Below, in pieces: positions 33,325-41,865 of a stretch of 64,000 nt of DNA. The position numbers were made by a program, and so were the translations under genes. Origin of the DNA: Halococcus saccharolyticus DSM 5350 (lineage in GTDB: Archaea; Halobacteriota; Halobacteria; Halobacteriales; Halococcaceae); assembly GCF_000336915.1 (NCBI RefSeq), contig NZ_AOMD01000020.1, forward strand, positions 1-64,000, read 5' to 3'. Position 1 is the first letter of the stretch. Each line of letters starts with the position of its first letter. The notes beneath the pieces are model-generated. The model was not told the DNA's origin and did not search any database. It was given only the letters and a program-made list of their open reading frames with translations.

Positions 33325-34379
33325 CACTCACTCCCCCCGAGCTTCCGTTGCATCCGGCGCTCGATGTACTGCGAGCCGAGGCTGAGACCGAGCACCGTCA
33401 CGAAGAGGACGACGCCGGCGGCGAACAGCGCGCTCATCTGGAGCCCGCTGGCGATGCCGTACTGGCTGGCGATCAGGCTCGTAAGCGTGATCGTGTTGCC
33501 GAACACGTCGTACAGCGGGTCGGGCAGCTCGGTGACGTTCGCGAGGATCACCGTCGCAGCCATCGTCTCGCCGACCGCACGGCCGACGCCGAGCAGGACG
33601 GCGGCGGAGATGCCCGAGAACGCCGCGGGCACCGTGACGTCGGTCGTGGTCTGCCAGCCGGTCGCGCCGAGCGCGAGCGAACCGTCCTTCATCGGGCCGG
33701 GAACGCTCGTGATCGCGTCCTCGGCCACGGAGACCACGGTGGGCAGCGCCATCGCGCCGATGACACCGCCCACGACGAACAGGCTGCCGAAGTCCGGCAG
33801 CGCGAACTCGTCCATCATGAACTGATTGAGGACGGTGAAGCCGATGAAGCCATAGACGATCGAGGGAATCCCTGCGAGCGCCTCCACGGCGGGTTTGAGC
33901 ACGTTCCGTGCCCAACCGGGAGCCATCTCGCTGATGAACACCGCACCCGCGACGCCGAGCGGGGCCGCGACCGCGGCCGCGATGAGCGTCGTGACCAGCG
34001 TCCCCCACATCATCGGGACGAGCGAGTAGACCGCCTCGCTCGGAGCCCATAGCGCGCCGTCGGTCTTCGTCAAAATGCCGAGACCCATCGTCCGAAACGC
34101 CGGGAGCGACCGCACGACGAGATAGATCATGATCAGCCCGAGAACGAGTACCGTCACGACCGTCGCCGCGAGTGCGAGCGTGCGGGCGGTCGTCGCCTCG
34201 TCGGCGAGCCAGCCGTAGGCCACGCTCACGACGACCGCCGCGAGCGGATACACGACGAATCCCGGAGCGAGGAAGAACGTGACTGCGGTGGCGAGCAGCG
34301 TCACGAGGACGAGCCCGCCGACGTGGCCCGCGTCGGTGACCCCTCCCATCCGTCCCGAAAGTCCGGTCTCGGTGCTCAT
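33324..34379 (-). CDS. pstC: Phosphate ABC transporter permease PstC
   Basis: A 351-residue permease with seven to eight hydrophobic segments. Conserved parts include GTLVTTLIAAAVAAPLGV, AGIPSIVYGFIG and the loop DGSLALGATGWQTTTDVTV before ISAAVLLGVGRAVGETMA. This is the PstC family. It overlaps pstS by 4 bases and pstA by 1-4 bases, so the whole set is one operon read from 35.5 kb leftward. Confidence 0.95.
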   Translation of the reverse strand: MSTETGLSGRMGGVTDAGHVGGLVLVTLLATAVTFFLAPGFVVYPLAAVVVSVAYGWLADEATTARTLALAATVVTVLVLGLIMIYLVVRSLPAFRTMGLGILTKTDGALWAPSEAVYSLVPMMWGTLVTTLIAAAVAAPLGVAGAVFISEMAPGWARNVLKPAVEALAGIPSIVYGFIGFTVLNQFMMDEFALPDFGSLFVVGGVIGAMALPTVVSVAEDAITSVPGPMKDGSLALGATGWQTTTDVTVPAAFSGISAAVLLGVGRAVGETMAATVILANVTELPDPLYDVFGNTITLTSLIASQYGIASGLQMSALFAAGVVLFVTVLGLSLGSQYIERRMQRKLGGSE

Positions 34380-35470
34380 TGCTGCGGAGCTGGAAGCTTG
34401 TCGCGCTGGCGTTGCTGTCGTTCGTCGGTCAGCGTCGCGTAGCCCGCCCCTTCCACGAAGTTCGCCTGGCCGTACTCACTGAGAATCATGCGAACGAACG
34501 CGGCTTCCTTCTTCGAGGTGCCGTCCCACGTGTAACAGTGGAGATCGCGCGCGAGCGGGTAACCCCCCTCCGCGAGGTTCTCGCCGGGCACGTACTCGGT
34601 TCCGTCGAACGTCAGCGTGATCGTGGATACGGAATCATCGACGAACGCGAGCGCCATGTACGCGATTGCGTTGTCGGAGTTCGCGACGATCTGTCTGACC
34701 TGCTGGTTTTGCCCTTTCCGGCTGTCGACGCCGGGGATCGGGGCGTTCGAATCGCCGAAGAGGTTGTTCCGGAATGCGGTGTCGGTGCCCGATCCCTCGG
34801 CGCGTCCGACCGCCTGGATCTCCGTTTTCGGCCCCTCGTAGCCCGGAACGTCCCGCCAGTCGGTGATGTCGCCGGCGTAGATCCCCTTCAGGGTCTCTGC
34901 CGAAATCTTCTCGACGCCGGCTTCGGCGATCGCCCCGCTCACGACGATCGGCTGGGCGTCGACGCCAACGACGTGATCCGTGTACTTCGAGAGCTCGGCT
35001 TGCTCCAACTCGGGGAACTCCGCTTTCACGGGTGCGCTCGAGTTCCCGACATCGAGCCGTCCCTTCCGGAGGTTTTCGAGCCCCGTTCCCGAGTGACTGA
35101 GCTCCACCGACACCGCAATCGGGGGTGTCTCGCCTTCGGTCGCGTCGAAGCCGTACTGCCCCGCCCAGTAATCCGCGAGGCGTTCGTCCGTACTGATCCC
35201 GTACTCGCCGGGCGTCCAGTACTCTTCGTCGGGTGGAGCAGCGTTCGTCCCCCAGAACGACGCCGCCCTGTCGACGATCGGGAACACCGTCGAGGAGCCG
35301 CCCAGACGGAGCGTCGGGACGTTCTCGTTGCCACCGCCGCCGCCCGAACCGTTCCCACCTGCCTGGCTCGGCGGCGTCGCACTCGTACTGATACAACCGG
35401 CGAGTCCCGCACAGAGGCCGGCTCCACCGGCCAGCACTGCGCGCCGACTCACAGGGCTCTCCTGCATCAT
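34376..35470 (-). CDS. pstS: Phosphate-binding lipoprotein PstS
   Basis: A 364-residue substrate-binding protein. The signal is Tat-type (Arg9-Arg10 in VSRRAVLAGG) with a lipobox ending at Cys26 (AGLAGC), so it is exported folded and lipid-anchored. The Gly/Asn-rich linker (about 40-50) precedes the binding domain, which has the phosphate-loop segments RLGGSSTVFPI and SGTDTAFRNNLFG. First gene of pstSCAB. A perfect CTATATAG element lies 43 bases upstream. Either of two adjacent ATGs could be used. Confidence 0.94.
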   Translation of the reverse strand: MMQESPVSRRAVLAGGAGLCAGLAGCISTSATPPSQAGGNGSGGGGGNENVPTLRLGGSSTVFPIVDRAASFWGTNAAPPDEEYWTPGEYGISTDERLADYWAGQYGFDATEGETPPIAVSVELSHSGTGLENLRKGRLDVGNSSAPVKAEFPELEQAELSKYTDHVVGVDAQPIVVSGAIAEAGVEKISAETLKGIYAGDITDWRDVPGYEGPKTEIQAVGRAEGSGTDTAFRNNLFGDSNAPIPGVDSRKGQNQQVRQIVANSDNAIAYMALAFVDDSVSTITLTFDGTEYVPGENLAEGGYPLARDLHCYTWDGTSKKEAAFVRMILSEYGQANFVEGAGYATLTDERQQRQRDKLPAPQQ

Positions 35471-35512
35471 CGCTACGTAGCAATAGGGATCGTAAGTACC
35501 CTTCTATGAACT

Positions 35513-35520
35513 CTATATAG
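35513..35520 (-). promoter_or_regulatory. TATA box of the pst operon
   Basis: CTATATAG lies 43 bases upstream of the pstS start codon, giving a short leader of about 18 bases. The surrounding sequence is AT-rich compared with its neighbours. No clear repeat for a phosphate regulator was found next to it. Confidence 0.55.
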
Positions 35521-35612
35521 CCATACTTTCTCAGGCCGAGTGCGATGTTGAGAACTGTTGTCTTGGTGTGCGATGACGGCGATGACGCACTCCGTGTCGG
35601 TTCGATAGTGCC

Positions 35613-35987
35613 CTATCCGCGGTCTTCGACGAGTTCGACGACGTAGCCGTCCGGCCCCTCGATGAACGATACCTTCGTGTCGGCAGCCTCCACCCTCATC
35701 GGCCCCTCGAGGACTTCGCAGTCGGTGGCCGCGACCACCCGCTCCGTCTCGGCCGTGACGTCGTCGACCGAGACCGCGACGTGATCCAGTGCGTCGCGGT
35801 CCGGTGTCGGGTCGCCTCGCTCCGGATCGTACCGGAGCTGAATCTCCCCGTGCTCCCCGCCGACGTAGACGTTCTCGACGCCGTCCATCGTGAACGACCA
35901 GTGTTCGTCGAGACCGAGCGCATCGACGAAAAACGTCCGGGCTGCCTCGAGGTCGGATACCCATATTGCGGTATGGATGACATCCAT
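35613..35987 (-). CDS. VOC (glyoxalase/bleomycin-resistance) family protein
   Basis: A 124-residue single-domain VOC protein. The N-terminal strand VIHTAIWVSDLEAARTFF and the C-terminal FIEGPDGYVVELVED are typical; His5, Glu66-region and the final Glu in YVVELVE are the likely metal ligands. Single VOC modules of this length include lactoylglutathione lyase-like and other vicinal-oxygen-chelate enzymes, so the reaction cannot be assigned. A GAGGAGGT ribosome-binding site sits directly before the ATG. It stands alone between pstS and msrB. Confidence 0.8.
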   Translation of the reverse strand: MDVIHTAIWVSDLEAARTFFVDALGLDEHWSFTMDGVENVYVGGEHGEIQLRYDPERGDPTPDRDALDHVAVSVDDVTAETERVVAATDCEVLEGPMRVEAADTKVSFIEGPDGYVVELVEDRG

Positions 35988-36141
35988 ACCTCCTCGTGTA
36001 TCGAACCTGCATAAACCTCCATCGGTCACCGCATTTCTTCCTGCTTCAGCGGATAGTGCGCAGTACAGCGGCGCTCTGTGTGGTGTGATATGTTCACTAA
36101 GACGAAATAAGACGCAGTGCCAGAGAACGGCCGCGAACCGG

Positions 36142-36561
36142 TTACGCTTCGTCCTCGTCGAAGCCGAGTGCCGCGGAGTTGATGCAGTAGCGCTTGCCGG
36201 TCGGTTCCGGACCGTCGTCGAAGACGTGGCCGAGGTGGCCGCCACACTCGGCGCACACCACTTCCGTCCGGTCCATTCCGTGGCTGGTGTCCCGGCGGAG
36301 TTCGATGTGCTCGTCGACCGCGTCGGAGAAACTCGGCCAGCCGGTCTCGGAGTCGAACTTGGTATCCGAACTGAACAGTTCGGTTCCACAGCCCGCACAG
36401 AGATAGGTGCCGTCCTCGCTCTCGTCGAGGAGGTCGCCGCTGAACTTGGGCTCGGTGCCCTGCTCGCGCAGGATCTCGTACTCCTCGTCGGTCAGCACTT
36501 CGCGCCACTCCTCGTCGGTTTCTGGGATCTCGTCCGCCGTAGTCGCTGGTTCGTTCGACAT
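36142..36561 (-). CDS. msrB: Peptide-methionine (R)-S-oxide reductase
   Basis: A 139-residue MsrB. Zinc ligands Cys55, Cys58, Cys103, Cys106 and catalytic Cys126 in RYCINSAAL are all present, with TGWPSF and GHVFDDGP as family motifs. It repairs methionine-R-sulfoxide in oxidised proteins, in the cytoplasm, using thioredoxin-type reductants. Length is typical. It lies alone, with 154 bases to the VOC gene downstream. Confidence 0.96.
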   Translation of the reverse strand: MSNEPATTADEIPETDEEWREVLTDEEYEILREQGTEPKFSGDLLDESEDGTYLCAGCGTELFSSDTKFDSETGWPSFSDAVDEHIELRRDTSHGMDRTEVVCAECGGHLGHVFDDGPEPTGKRYCINSAALGFDEDEA

Positions 36562-36760
36562 GTTCTAAGGAAGGAGTGCAACGCTTTTGTAGGTTGTGTC
36601 ACGCCGTGCCGGCGACCATCCGCGACCGCCGATCCCCGTCACTTCCCATACCGCCGGGACTCGCTTCGTCGGGATGAACGACTGTCGTGGTGTACACCTG
36701 AAATCAGACAGTTGAGTCTCTCATGCCCGACGAAAATCGAGATCTACACTGATGGCCTAA

Positions 36761-36782
36761 TGTTCACAGAGAGCTGTGAACA
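36761..36782. repeat. Perfect 9-bp hairpin TGTTCACAG-AGAG-CTGTGAACA
   Basis: A perfect inverted repeat with 4-base loop lies 31 bases beyond the stop of the SDR gene (minus strand) and about 200 bases upstream of msrB. It may be a transcript end structure for the SDR gene or a regulator site for msrB. Confidence 0.5.
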
Positions 36783-36813
36783 TCGAATCTAGTTAGCCGA
36801 CAGCAGAGACGAC

Positions 36814-37605
36814 TCAGACCTGTGCCATCCCACCGTCGACGTCGATCTTCGCGCCGGTGACATAGGAGGCGTCTTCGCTGGCGAGGAACACCGCTGCCGC
36901 CGCAACCTCCTCTGGCCGGCCGAATCGGTCGAGTGGTTGCTGCTCAGTGATCTTTCCCAGTTCCTCGGTGGCCTGCTCGGTCGGGATACCCATTCGTTCC
37001 ACGAGCGATGTCTCGACCGGACCAGGACTAATAGCGTTCACGCGGACTTCTCGTGGCGCGAGCTCGGCCGCTAACGTGCGCGTTAGCGAGCGCAGCGCCG
37101 CTTTCGCAGCTGCGTAGACCGACATACCCGGGAGACCTTTTTCGGTCGCGCCCGTGGTAGTGAACATCACTGAGCCGCCGTCGCTCAGTAGCGGGAGGGC
37201 CTTCTGGACCGTGAAGAACGCACCCTTGAAATCGATGTCCGTGACCGTGTCGAAAAAGTCCTCGTCGACCTCGTCGAACGGACGGATCTTGCCGACCCCG
37301 GCGTTCGCCACGAGGACGTCAACGCGACCGAAACGCTCCTCGACGGCCGCATAGAGTTTGTCGAGATCCTCGGGGTTGGTGACGTCACCTCGGACGGCGA
37401 GCGACTCGTCTTCGCCGCCGAGCGCGTCGAGGGTCTCGTTGAGCGTTTCCTGATTCCGGCCGAAGATCGCGACCGACGCGCCTTGCGCGTGAAACCTCTC
37501 GGCGATCGCGCGGCCGATACCGCTGTTGCCGCCAGTGACGACCGCGACCTTGTTCTCCAGTTTCCGCTCGTTGTACTCCGCTGCTTCCGTGTTGGTTGCT
37601 GCCAT
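36814..37605 (-). CDS. Short-chain dehydrogenase/reductase (SDR), classical type
   Basis: A 263-residue NAD(P)-dependent oxidoreductase. TGGNSGIG at 24-31 binds the cofactor, NAGVG follows at 101-105, and Tyr164 and Lys168 in YAAAK are the catalytic pair. The usual catalytic serine position is Thr in MFTTTGA, as in some SDR subgroups. The substrate is unknown. A GGGAGA ribosome-binding site precedes the ATG. Upstream are a 23-residue frame and a double operator next to the divergent Rrf2 gene, so it is probably under Rrf2 control in response to oxidants or metals. Confidence 0.9.
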   Translation of the reverse strand: MAATNTEAAEYNERKLENKVAVVTGGNSGIGRAIAERFHAQGASVAIFGRNQETLNETLDALGGEDESLAVRGDVTNPEDLDKLYAAVEERFGRVDVLVANAGVGKIRPFDEVDEDFFDTVTDIDFKGAFFTVQKALPLLSDGGSVMFTTTGATEKGLPGMSVYAAAKAALRSLTRTLAAELAPREVRVNAISPGPVETSLVERMGIPTEQATEELGKITEQQPLDRFGRPEEVAAAAVFLASEDASYVTGAKIDVDGGMAQV

Positions 37606-37634
37606 GGTTATTTCTCCCGTGTCGTTCGGTTGAT

Positions 37635-37706
37635 TCAGGCCGCGACGACCTGATAGTAGGTTTCGTCGAGCAAGTGCTCCATGAGGGAGCTGAACTGGCT
37701 ATGCAT
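37635..37706 (-). CDS. Possible 23-residue leader peptide
   Basis: A short frame of 23 residues (MHSQFSSLMEHLLDETYYQV plus three residues), ending 29 bases before the SDR start. It lies just after the predicted transcription start. It could be a translated leader that influences SDR expression. No homologue was recognised and codon evidence is too short to judge; low confidence. Confidence 0.3.
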   Translation of the reverse strand: MHSQFSSLMEHLLDETYYQVVAA

Positions 37707-37718
37707 GGTGATTTGCCC

Positions 37719-37751
37719 GTTACGTTTTATCGTAACATCTCTAGTTACGAT
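37719..37751. promoter_or_regulatory. Rrf2-type operator: ATCGTAAC-N7-GTTACGAT plus extra half-site
   Basis: ATCGTAAC (37729-37736) and GTTACGAT (37744-37751) form a perfect 8-base inverted repeat; a third GTTACG half-site is at 37719-37724. The repeat overlaps the predicted start of the leftward SDR transcript. The divergent Rrf2 family gene is 108 bases away and is the natural candidate to bind here. Confidence 0.7.
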
Positions 37752-37760
37752 TTGGGTAGC

Positions 37761-37767
37761 ATATAAA
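37761..37767. promoter_or_regulatory. TATA element, readable in both directions
   Basis: ATATAAA on the plus strand reads TTTATAT on the minus strand. Leftward it is correctly spaced (about 25 bases) from the operator for the SDR transcript. Rightward it could serve the Rrf2 gene, though TTTAGCC about 24 bases before 37859 is a nearer candidate. Confidence 0.5.
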
Positions 37768-37858
37768 CGCACCGCATCCTGACTGCTTCGACGGACAACC
37801 GGTACAGTACCGAGAGAGCGACGACGGAGATTTAGCCACGCGGTACTGACACGGATCT

Positions 37859-38341
37859 ATGAACAACACCCGGTTTCAAGCCGGTGTACACACGCTTGTC
37901 GTGCTGGCTGTGTGGGACAGGCCGACTACCTCCGAAACGATTTCGTACAGCGTCGACACGAATCCCGTGGTCGTTCGCCGGCTGTTGGGGGATTTTCAGG
38001 AGGCTGGTGTCGTCCGGTCCCAACGTGGCCGCAGCGGCGGGTTCGAACTCGCACGCTCTCCGGAGGAGATCACCCTGCTCGACGTCTATCGCACGGTCGA
38101 TACCGGCCCGTTGTTCCAGTCCTACGACGACTATCCGAACGAGGAGTGTCCGGTCGGTTGTCGGATGCCCGAGGTGCTCAACGATATGCTCGCGTCCGCG
38201 GAGCGAGCCTTCGAGGAACGTCTCGCCGACGTGACGATTGCCTCGCTCACCGAGGGAATTGTCGCTGATGCCGAAGCCGAACACGGACGTCCTATCATCG
38301 AAGTGGCGACTGAATTTCGGGCACAACAGCAACAGACATAA
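37859..38341 (+). CDS. Rrf2 family transcriptional regulator
   Basis: A 160-residue Rrf2-type winged-helix protein. The HTH spans about 22-66 (TTSETISYSVDTNPVVVRRLL then VVRSQRGRSGGFELAR), with the family's wing motif GGFxLAR. Cys97 and Cys101 in NEECPVGCRM occupy the region where Rrf2 proteins bind iron-sulfur clusters or sense thiol stress; only two cysteines are present, so a thiol switch (YwnA/HypR-like) is more likely than a cluster. It is divergent from the SDR gene and the shared region carries a clear palindromic operator. Confidence 0.88.
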   Translation: MNNTRFQAGVHTLVVLAVWDRPTTSETISYSVDTNPVVVRRLLGDFQEAGVVRSQRGRSGGFELARSPEEITLLDVYRTVDTGPLFQSYDDYPNEECPVGCRMPEVLNDMLASAERAFEERLADVTIASLTEGIVADAEAEHGRPIIEVATEFRAQQQQT

Positions 38342-38512
38342 GCACCAACCCGGAACCTGAACATCTGTCACATCCTGCCTGAAGTCTGCATCCGGCTGCT
38401 TCCGTTTTCGACGATCCTCGTGTTTCACGCCCTCGCCATCGAGTGATGATGACTGGTGACTCTCCTTCTCATCGATCGCAACAGCGCGGTACGGACGAAC
38501 ACAGCCGCCGGC

Positions 38513-39712
38513 TCAGAACGTCGTGATCTCGCCGTCGACGGCCCGACGGGTCACGTCACTGAGGTCGGCGAGTTCACGGTCGACGATCCGCCCGACTTCG
38601 CTCTCGACGTCGCCGACCGCGACGCCGGATTCGGTGCTGACGTGGACGTCGGCGACGTGGGGTTGATCGACCGGCTGGCCGATCCGACTCACGAGTCGGA
38701 CCCGGAGATCGCGGATGCCGTCGACCTCGCCCACGACGCTTTCGGCGATTTCGGTCGAGAGCAGGTTGTAAAGCTTCCCGATGTGGTTCACGGGGTTCTT
38801 CCCCGAGGTCGCCTCCATCGACATCGATCGGTTCGGAGTGATGAGACCGTTCGCGCGGTTGCCCCGTCCCACCGAGCCGTCGTCGCCCTGTTCAGCCGAG
38901 GTCCCGGTCGTCGTGAGGTAGATCGAACCCTCGTCGTAGTCGTCGGCGGTGTTGACTCTGACTTCGACCTCGCGATCGGTGTACTCGCGGGCGAGGTCGG
39001 TGACGTACTCGCGTACGCCGTCGACCGCATCGGTGTACGCGTCGAGACTCTCGATGTGGGCGTCGATCATCGCCGCCGCCACGGTGACGTCGATCCGGTC
39101 GCCCTCGCGTTTGCCCATCACCTTGATGTCCGCACCGAGTTCGGGATTGTCGGCTGCGTACTCGCCGTTGAGACGGCGCTCGGTATTGAGGACGATCTCC
39201 TCGGTTTCGGAAAGCGGCGCGTGGCCCACCCCGAAGCTCGTGTCGTTCGCCATTGGGACGCTGCCGTCGTCGAACACGTCTTGGAGGTCGCCGCTGCCCT
39301 CGCCGAGCTTCGCGTCGAGGATCACGTCGGTGCCGACATCGAGATGCGGAACGTGGGCGTCGAGATACTGACGGGCTGCCCGGAGGGCGATCGGCTCGGT
39401 TGGGATCTTCGTTCCCTGATACTCGCTGGTCGCGCGGCCGACGATCAGGATGTAGATCGGTTCGATCATCTCGCCGCCGCCGAAAGCGGGCGCGGCGTTG
39501 CCCGCCACTAATTGGGTTTCGTCGGTGTTGTAGTGGAGGATCGTCCCGACACGGTCGAGATACGCGGCCGCGAGCGCACGTGAGACGCTCTCGGCGATCC
39601 CGTCGCAGAGCGAGTCGGGATGGCCGATACCCTTTCGCTCGACGATTTCCACGGTTTGGTCGTCGACTGCAGGGCGGTCGAGCGCCTCGACCCGGATGTT
39701 CCGTTCGGTCAT
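38513..39712 (-). CDS. mat: S-adenosylmethionine synthetase, archaeal type
   Basis: A 399-residue archaeal methionine adenosyltransferase. It begins [20 protein letters not shown], continues with [21 protein letters not shown] (the substrate- and metal-binding segment, about 20-40) and has [18 protein letters not shown] late, all typical of the archaeal family, which is unrelated in sequence to bacterial MetK. It makes S-adenosylmethionine from methionine and ATP in the cytoplasm. Length matches (about 400 residues). Single gene with its own promoter region to the right. Confidence 0.96.
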   Translation of the reverse strand: MTERNIRVEALDRPAVDDQTVEIVERKGIGHPDSLCDGIAESVSRALAAAYLDRVGTILHYNTDETQLVAGNAAPAFGGGEMIEPIYILIVGRATSEYQGTKIPTEPIALRAARQYLDAHVPHLDVGTDVILDAKLGEGSGDLQDVFDDGSVPMANDTSFGVGHAPLSETEEIVLNTERRLNGEYAADNPELGADIKVMGKREGDRIDVTVAAAMIDAHIESLDAYTDAVDGVREYVTDLAREYTDREVEVRVNTADDYDEGSIYLTTTGTSAEQGDDGSVGRGNRANGLITPNRSMSMEATSGKNPVNHIGKLYNLLSTEIAESVVGEVDGIRDLRVRLVSRIGQPVDQPHVADVHVSTESGVAVGDVESEVGRIVDRELADLSDVTRRAVDGEITTF

Positions 39713-39770
39713 GATCGGGGTTCGCGGCCGGCCGGTCTATAACTTACGGAAACTTTTGCGCGCAGGAGGA

Positions 39771-40367
39771 TTATTGTCGGTTATTGCCACCGTCACGCTC
39801 GTTCTGCTCGTCCGCCGTCTCGCGCGCATCGAGCAGAAGGGCGAGATACGACGTTCGGAGCTGGTCGTCGGGATCGAGACCGAGGTCGGCGAGGAGTTCG
39901 CGTGCGCCGTCGCGCGCGCGGTCGATCTCGGTCTCCGTCTCGACCGTTCGCTCGACTTCGACGAACTGTCCCACGTCCGTGACGCTATCGAGGGCGATCG
40001 TGTACTCCCCGAGAGCGAAGCGTTCTCGGCGTTTCCGTACGCTCGCGGCGGGCGAAAATCCGAGGGCCTCGACGATCGTCTCGGCCGCCTCGGGATCGTC
40101 GACGGCGGTTTCGGCTTCCTCGCGGGTCTTCGACGTGGTGTCGACCAGCGGTCCCTTGTAGGTGAGGTGGGTCGTGCTCTCCGCGTTCTCCTCCTGCGTC
40201 TCGTGGCGGAGTCTGAGCGCCTCGTCGGTTTCGACGAACGATCGGTGGGGAGCGTCGTAGTAGGTGTCGTCCTGCGCGACGGTGCCGAGGCGCGTGGCTT
40301 CGCGGGCTACGAGCGCGTCCCGGACCGGTTCGTGGGCGGCGCGGACCTTGAGTTCGACTTCGTACAT
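39771..40367 (-). CDS. CYTH domain protein (class IV adenylate cyclase-like)
   Basis: A 198-residue protein with the CYTH signature EVELK at residues 3-7, then acidic and basic strands of the triphosphate tunnel (RLRHE, THLTYKGP, KRRERFALGEYTIALDSV). The family includes CyaB adenylate cyclases and triphosphatases that handle inorganic polyphosphate or thiamine triphosphate; archaeal members are mostly unassigned. I start at the ATG before YEVELK. It lies 54 bases downstream of an amphi-Trp gene on the same strand. Confidence 0.87.
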   Translation of the reverse strand: MYEVELKVRAAHEPVRDALVAREATRLGTVAQDDTYYDAPHRSFVETDEALRLRHETQEENAESTTHLTYKGPLVDTTSKTREEAETAVDDPEAAETIVEALGFSPAASVRKRRERFALGEYTIALDSVTDVGQFVEVERTVETETEIDRARDGARELLADLGLDPDDQLRTSYLALLLDARETADEQNERDGGNNRQ

Positions 40368-40421
40368 TCGGTAGCCTCTGGCGGGTGTCACTCGACTCTA
40401 CTACATGAGCGCCGCGATGGA

Positions 40422-40667
40422 CTACTCGTCTGCTTTCCAGCTCACCTCGATGCTGATCGATTCGCGTTTGTCGCCGATCATCGGCTCCCGTTCGCTCACT
40501 TCGATGTCGTAGTCGACCGTTTCGTCCGGGCTGAGCGTCACCGACTTGTTGCCGACGGCGACGTCGACCTCGCTTTCGGTGTTCCGTAGCTCGTTCGCGA
40601 GCGATTCCAACTCTGCCGCGATGTCCTCTCGTGAGAGTGTCTGGCTCGCGCTGGTAGTGTCTGCCAT
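40422..40667 (-). CDS. amphi-Trp domain protein
   Basis: An 81-residue protein with the amphi-Trp pattern: a helix (LSREDIAAELESLANELRN), strands around DVAVGNKSVTLSP and a C-terminal SISIEVSWKADE with the conserved tryptophan. The family is common in haloarchaea and of unknown function. A TTATCC element about 25 bases upstream makes it leaderless. Adjacent to the CYTH gene, probably co-transcribed. Confidence 0.82.
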   Translation of the reverse strand: MADTTSASQTLSREDIAAELESLANELRNTESEVDVAVGNKSVTLSPDETVDYDIEVSEREPMIGDKRESISIEVSWKADE

Positions 40668-40795
40668 ACCATAGTGGACTCGCCTGAGTAGGATAAGGTC
40701 TCCGCCGCTCGTCGCCGGAGCGTTTCGGTTCGCCTGCTCGAAGCTCCCGGACACGAAACGTTGTTCTTAAACGTCGAACGGGTGTGAGTGCGCAC

Positions 40796-41788
40796 ATGAC
40801 CGACGATCAGCCCGAGGGAGCCGAACCGAACGACGAGCCCAGCGATGCTGACACCGATGAAACCGAAGCCAGCGGCATCCAAGAGGGCGACTTCGTTCGT
40901 CTCGCGTACACCGCCCGCTCGGTCGAGAACGACCAGCTCGTCGACACCACCGATCAGGACGTCGCCGAGGAAGAGGGCGTCGACGACCAGCAGCAGACCT
41001 TCGAGCCGCGCGTGATCGCGGTCGGCGCAGGGCACCTCTTCGACGCCGTCGAGCAGGACTTCATCGGTGGCGAGGCCGGCGACTCCGGATCCGTGACCGT
41101 GCCCGCGGCCGAGGCGTTCGGTGAGTACGACGAGGAGGAAGTCCGAACGATCAGCGCGGAGAAGATCCCCGAGGACGATCGGTATCCCGGCGGCCACGTC
41201 GACATCGAGGGTGAACACGGCCACGTCAACACCATCATCGGCGGCCGCGCACGCGTCGACTTCAACCATCCGCTCGCGGGCGAGGACGTCGAGTACGACT
41301 ACGAGGTGCTCGACACCGTCGACGACCGGATCGAGCGCGCCGAGGGGATGCTCGGGATGTACTTCGACGCCGACCTCGACATGCGGATCGAGGTCGACGA
41401 GGTCGAGGAAGAGCAGATGGTCGAACCCGACGAAGACGAAGGCGACGAGGACGAGGAGGCCGAACCCGAGTTCGAGACCGAAGTCGTCGAGAAGGAGACG
41501 CTCTACATCGAGCAGTCGCCCCAGCTCCAGTTCGACCAGCAGTGGATGATGGGCAAACAGCAGATCCTCGGCGACCTCATCGATCGGCTCGATCTCGACC
41601 GCGTGATCGTCGAGGAGGTCATCGACGGCACCGGTGGGATGATGGGCGGCATGGGTGGCATGATGGGCGGTATGGGCGGCGGTGGCGAGGAGGCCGACCT
41701 CGAAGCCATCGAAGAAGAGCTCGAAGACGCCGACATCGACGCCGACGAGATCACCGAGGAACTCGACGACGTCGAATCCGACGAATAG
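40796..41788 (+). CDS. FKBP-type peptidyl-prolyl isomerase (SlyD-like)
   Basis: A 330-residue protein with an FKBP domain (about 25-170) interrupted by a SlyD-type insert-in-flap region, giving prolyl isomerase and chaperone activity. Conserved FKBP segments include FVRLAYTARSVEN, AVEQDFIGGEAGD and the Asp/Phe pocket. The C-terminal part adds an acidic linker (EDEGDEDEEAEPEFE), a second domain and a Gly/Met-rich stretch (GGMMGGMGGMMGGMGGGG), which may bind metal. It helps protein folding in the cytoplasm. A TTCTTAAACG element about 28 bases upstream gives a leaderless start. Divergent from the amphi-Trp gene. Confidence 0.9.
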   Translation: MTDDQPEGAEPNDEPSDADTDETEASGIQEGDFVRLAYTARSVENDQLVDTTDQDVAEEEGVDDQQQTFEPRVIAVGAGHLFDAVEQDFIGGEAGDSGSVTVPAAEAFGEYDEEEVRTISAEKIPEDDRYPGGHVDIEGEHGHVNTIIGGRARVDFNHPLAGEDVEYDYEVLDTVDDRIERAEGMLGMYFDADLDMRIEVDEVEEEQMVEPDEDEGDEDEEAEPEFETEVVEKETLYIEQSPQLQFDQQWMMGKQQILGDLIDRLDLDRVIVEEVIDGTGGMMGGMGGMMGGMGGGGEEADLEAIEEELEDADIDADEITEELDDVESDE

Positions 41789-41865
41789 TCGTCCAACGGC
41801 GGTACTTCTTCGACGACGGCGCTTTTCCGACAGCTCCGCCCCAGCCAGAGACTGTCGGCTTCCGC

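Noticed and set aside
35541-35612. Transcription terminator or small RNA between pstS and the VOC gene
   Set aside because: Only a loosely repeated GATGACG stretch was found; no convincing stem or promoter pair.
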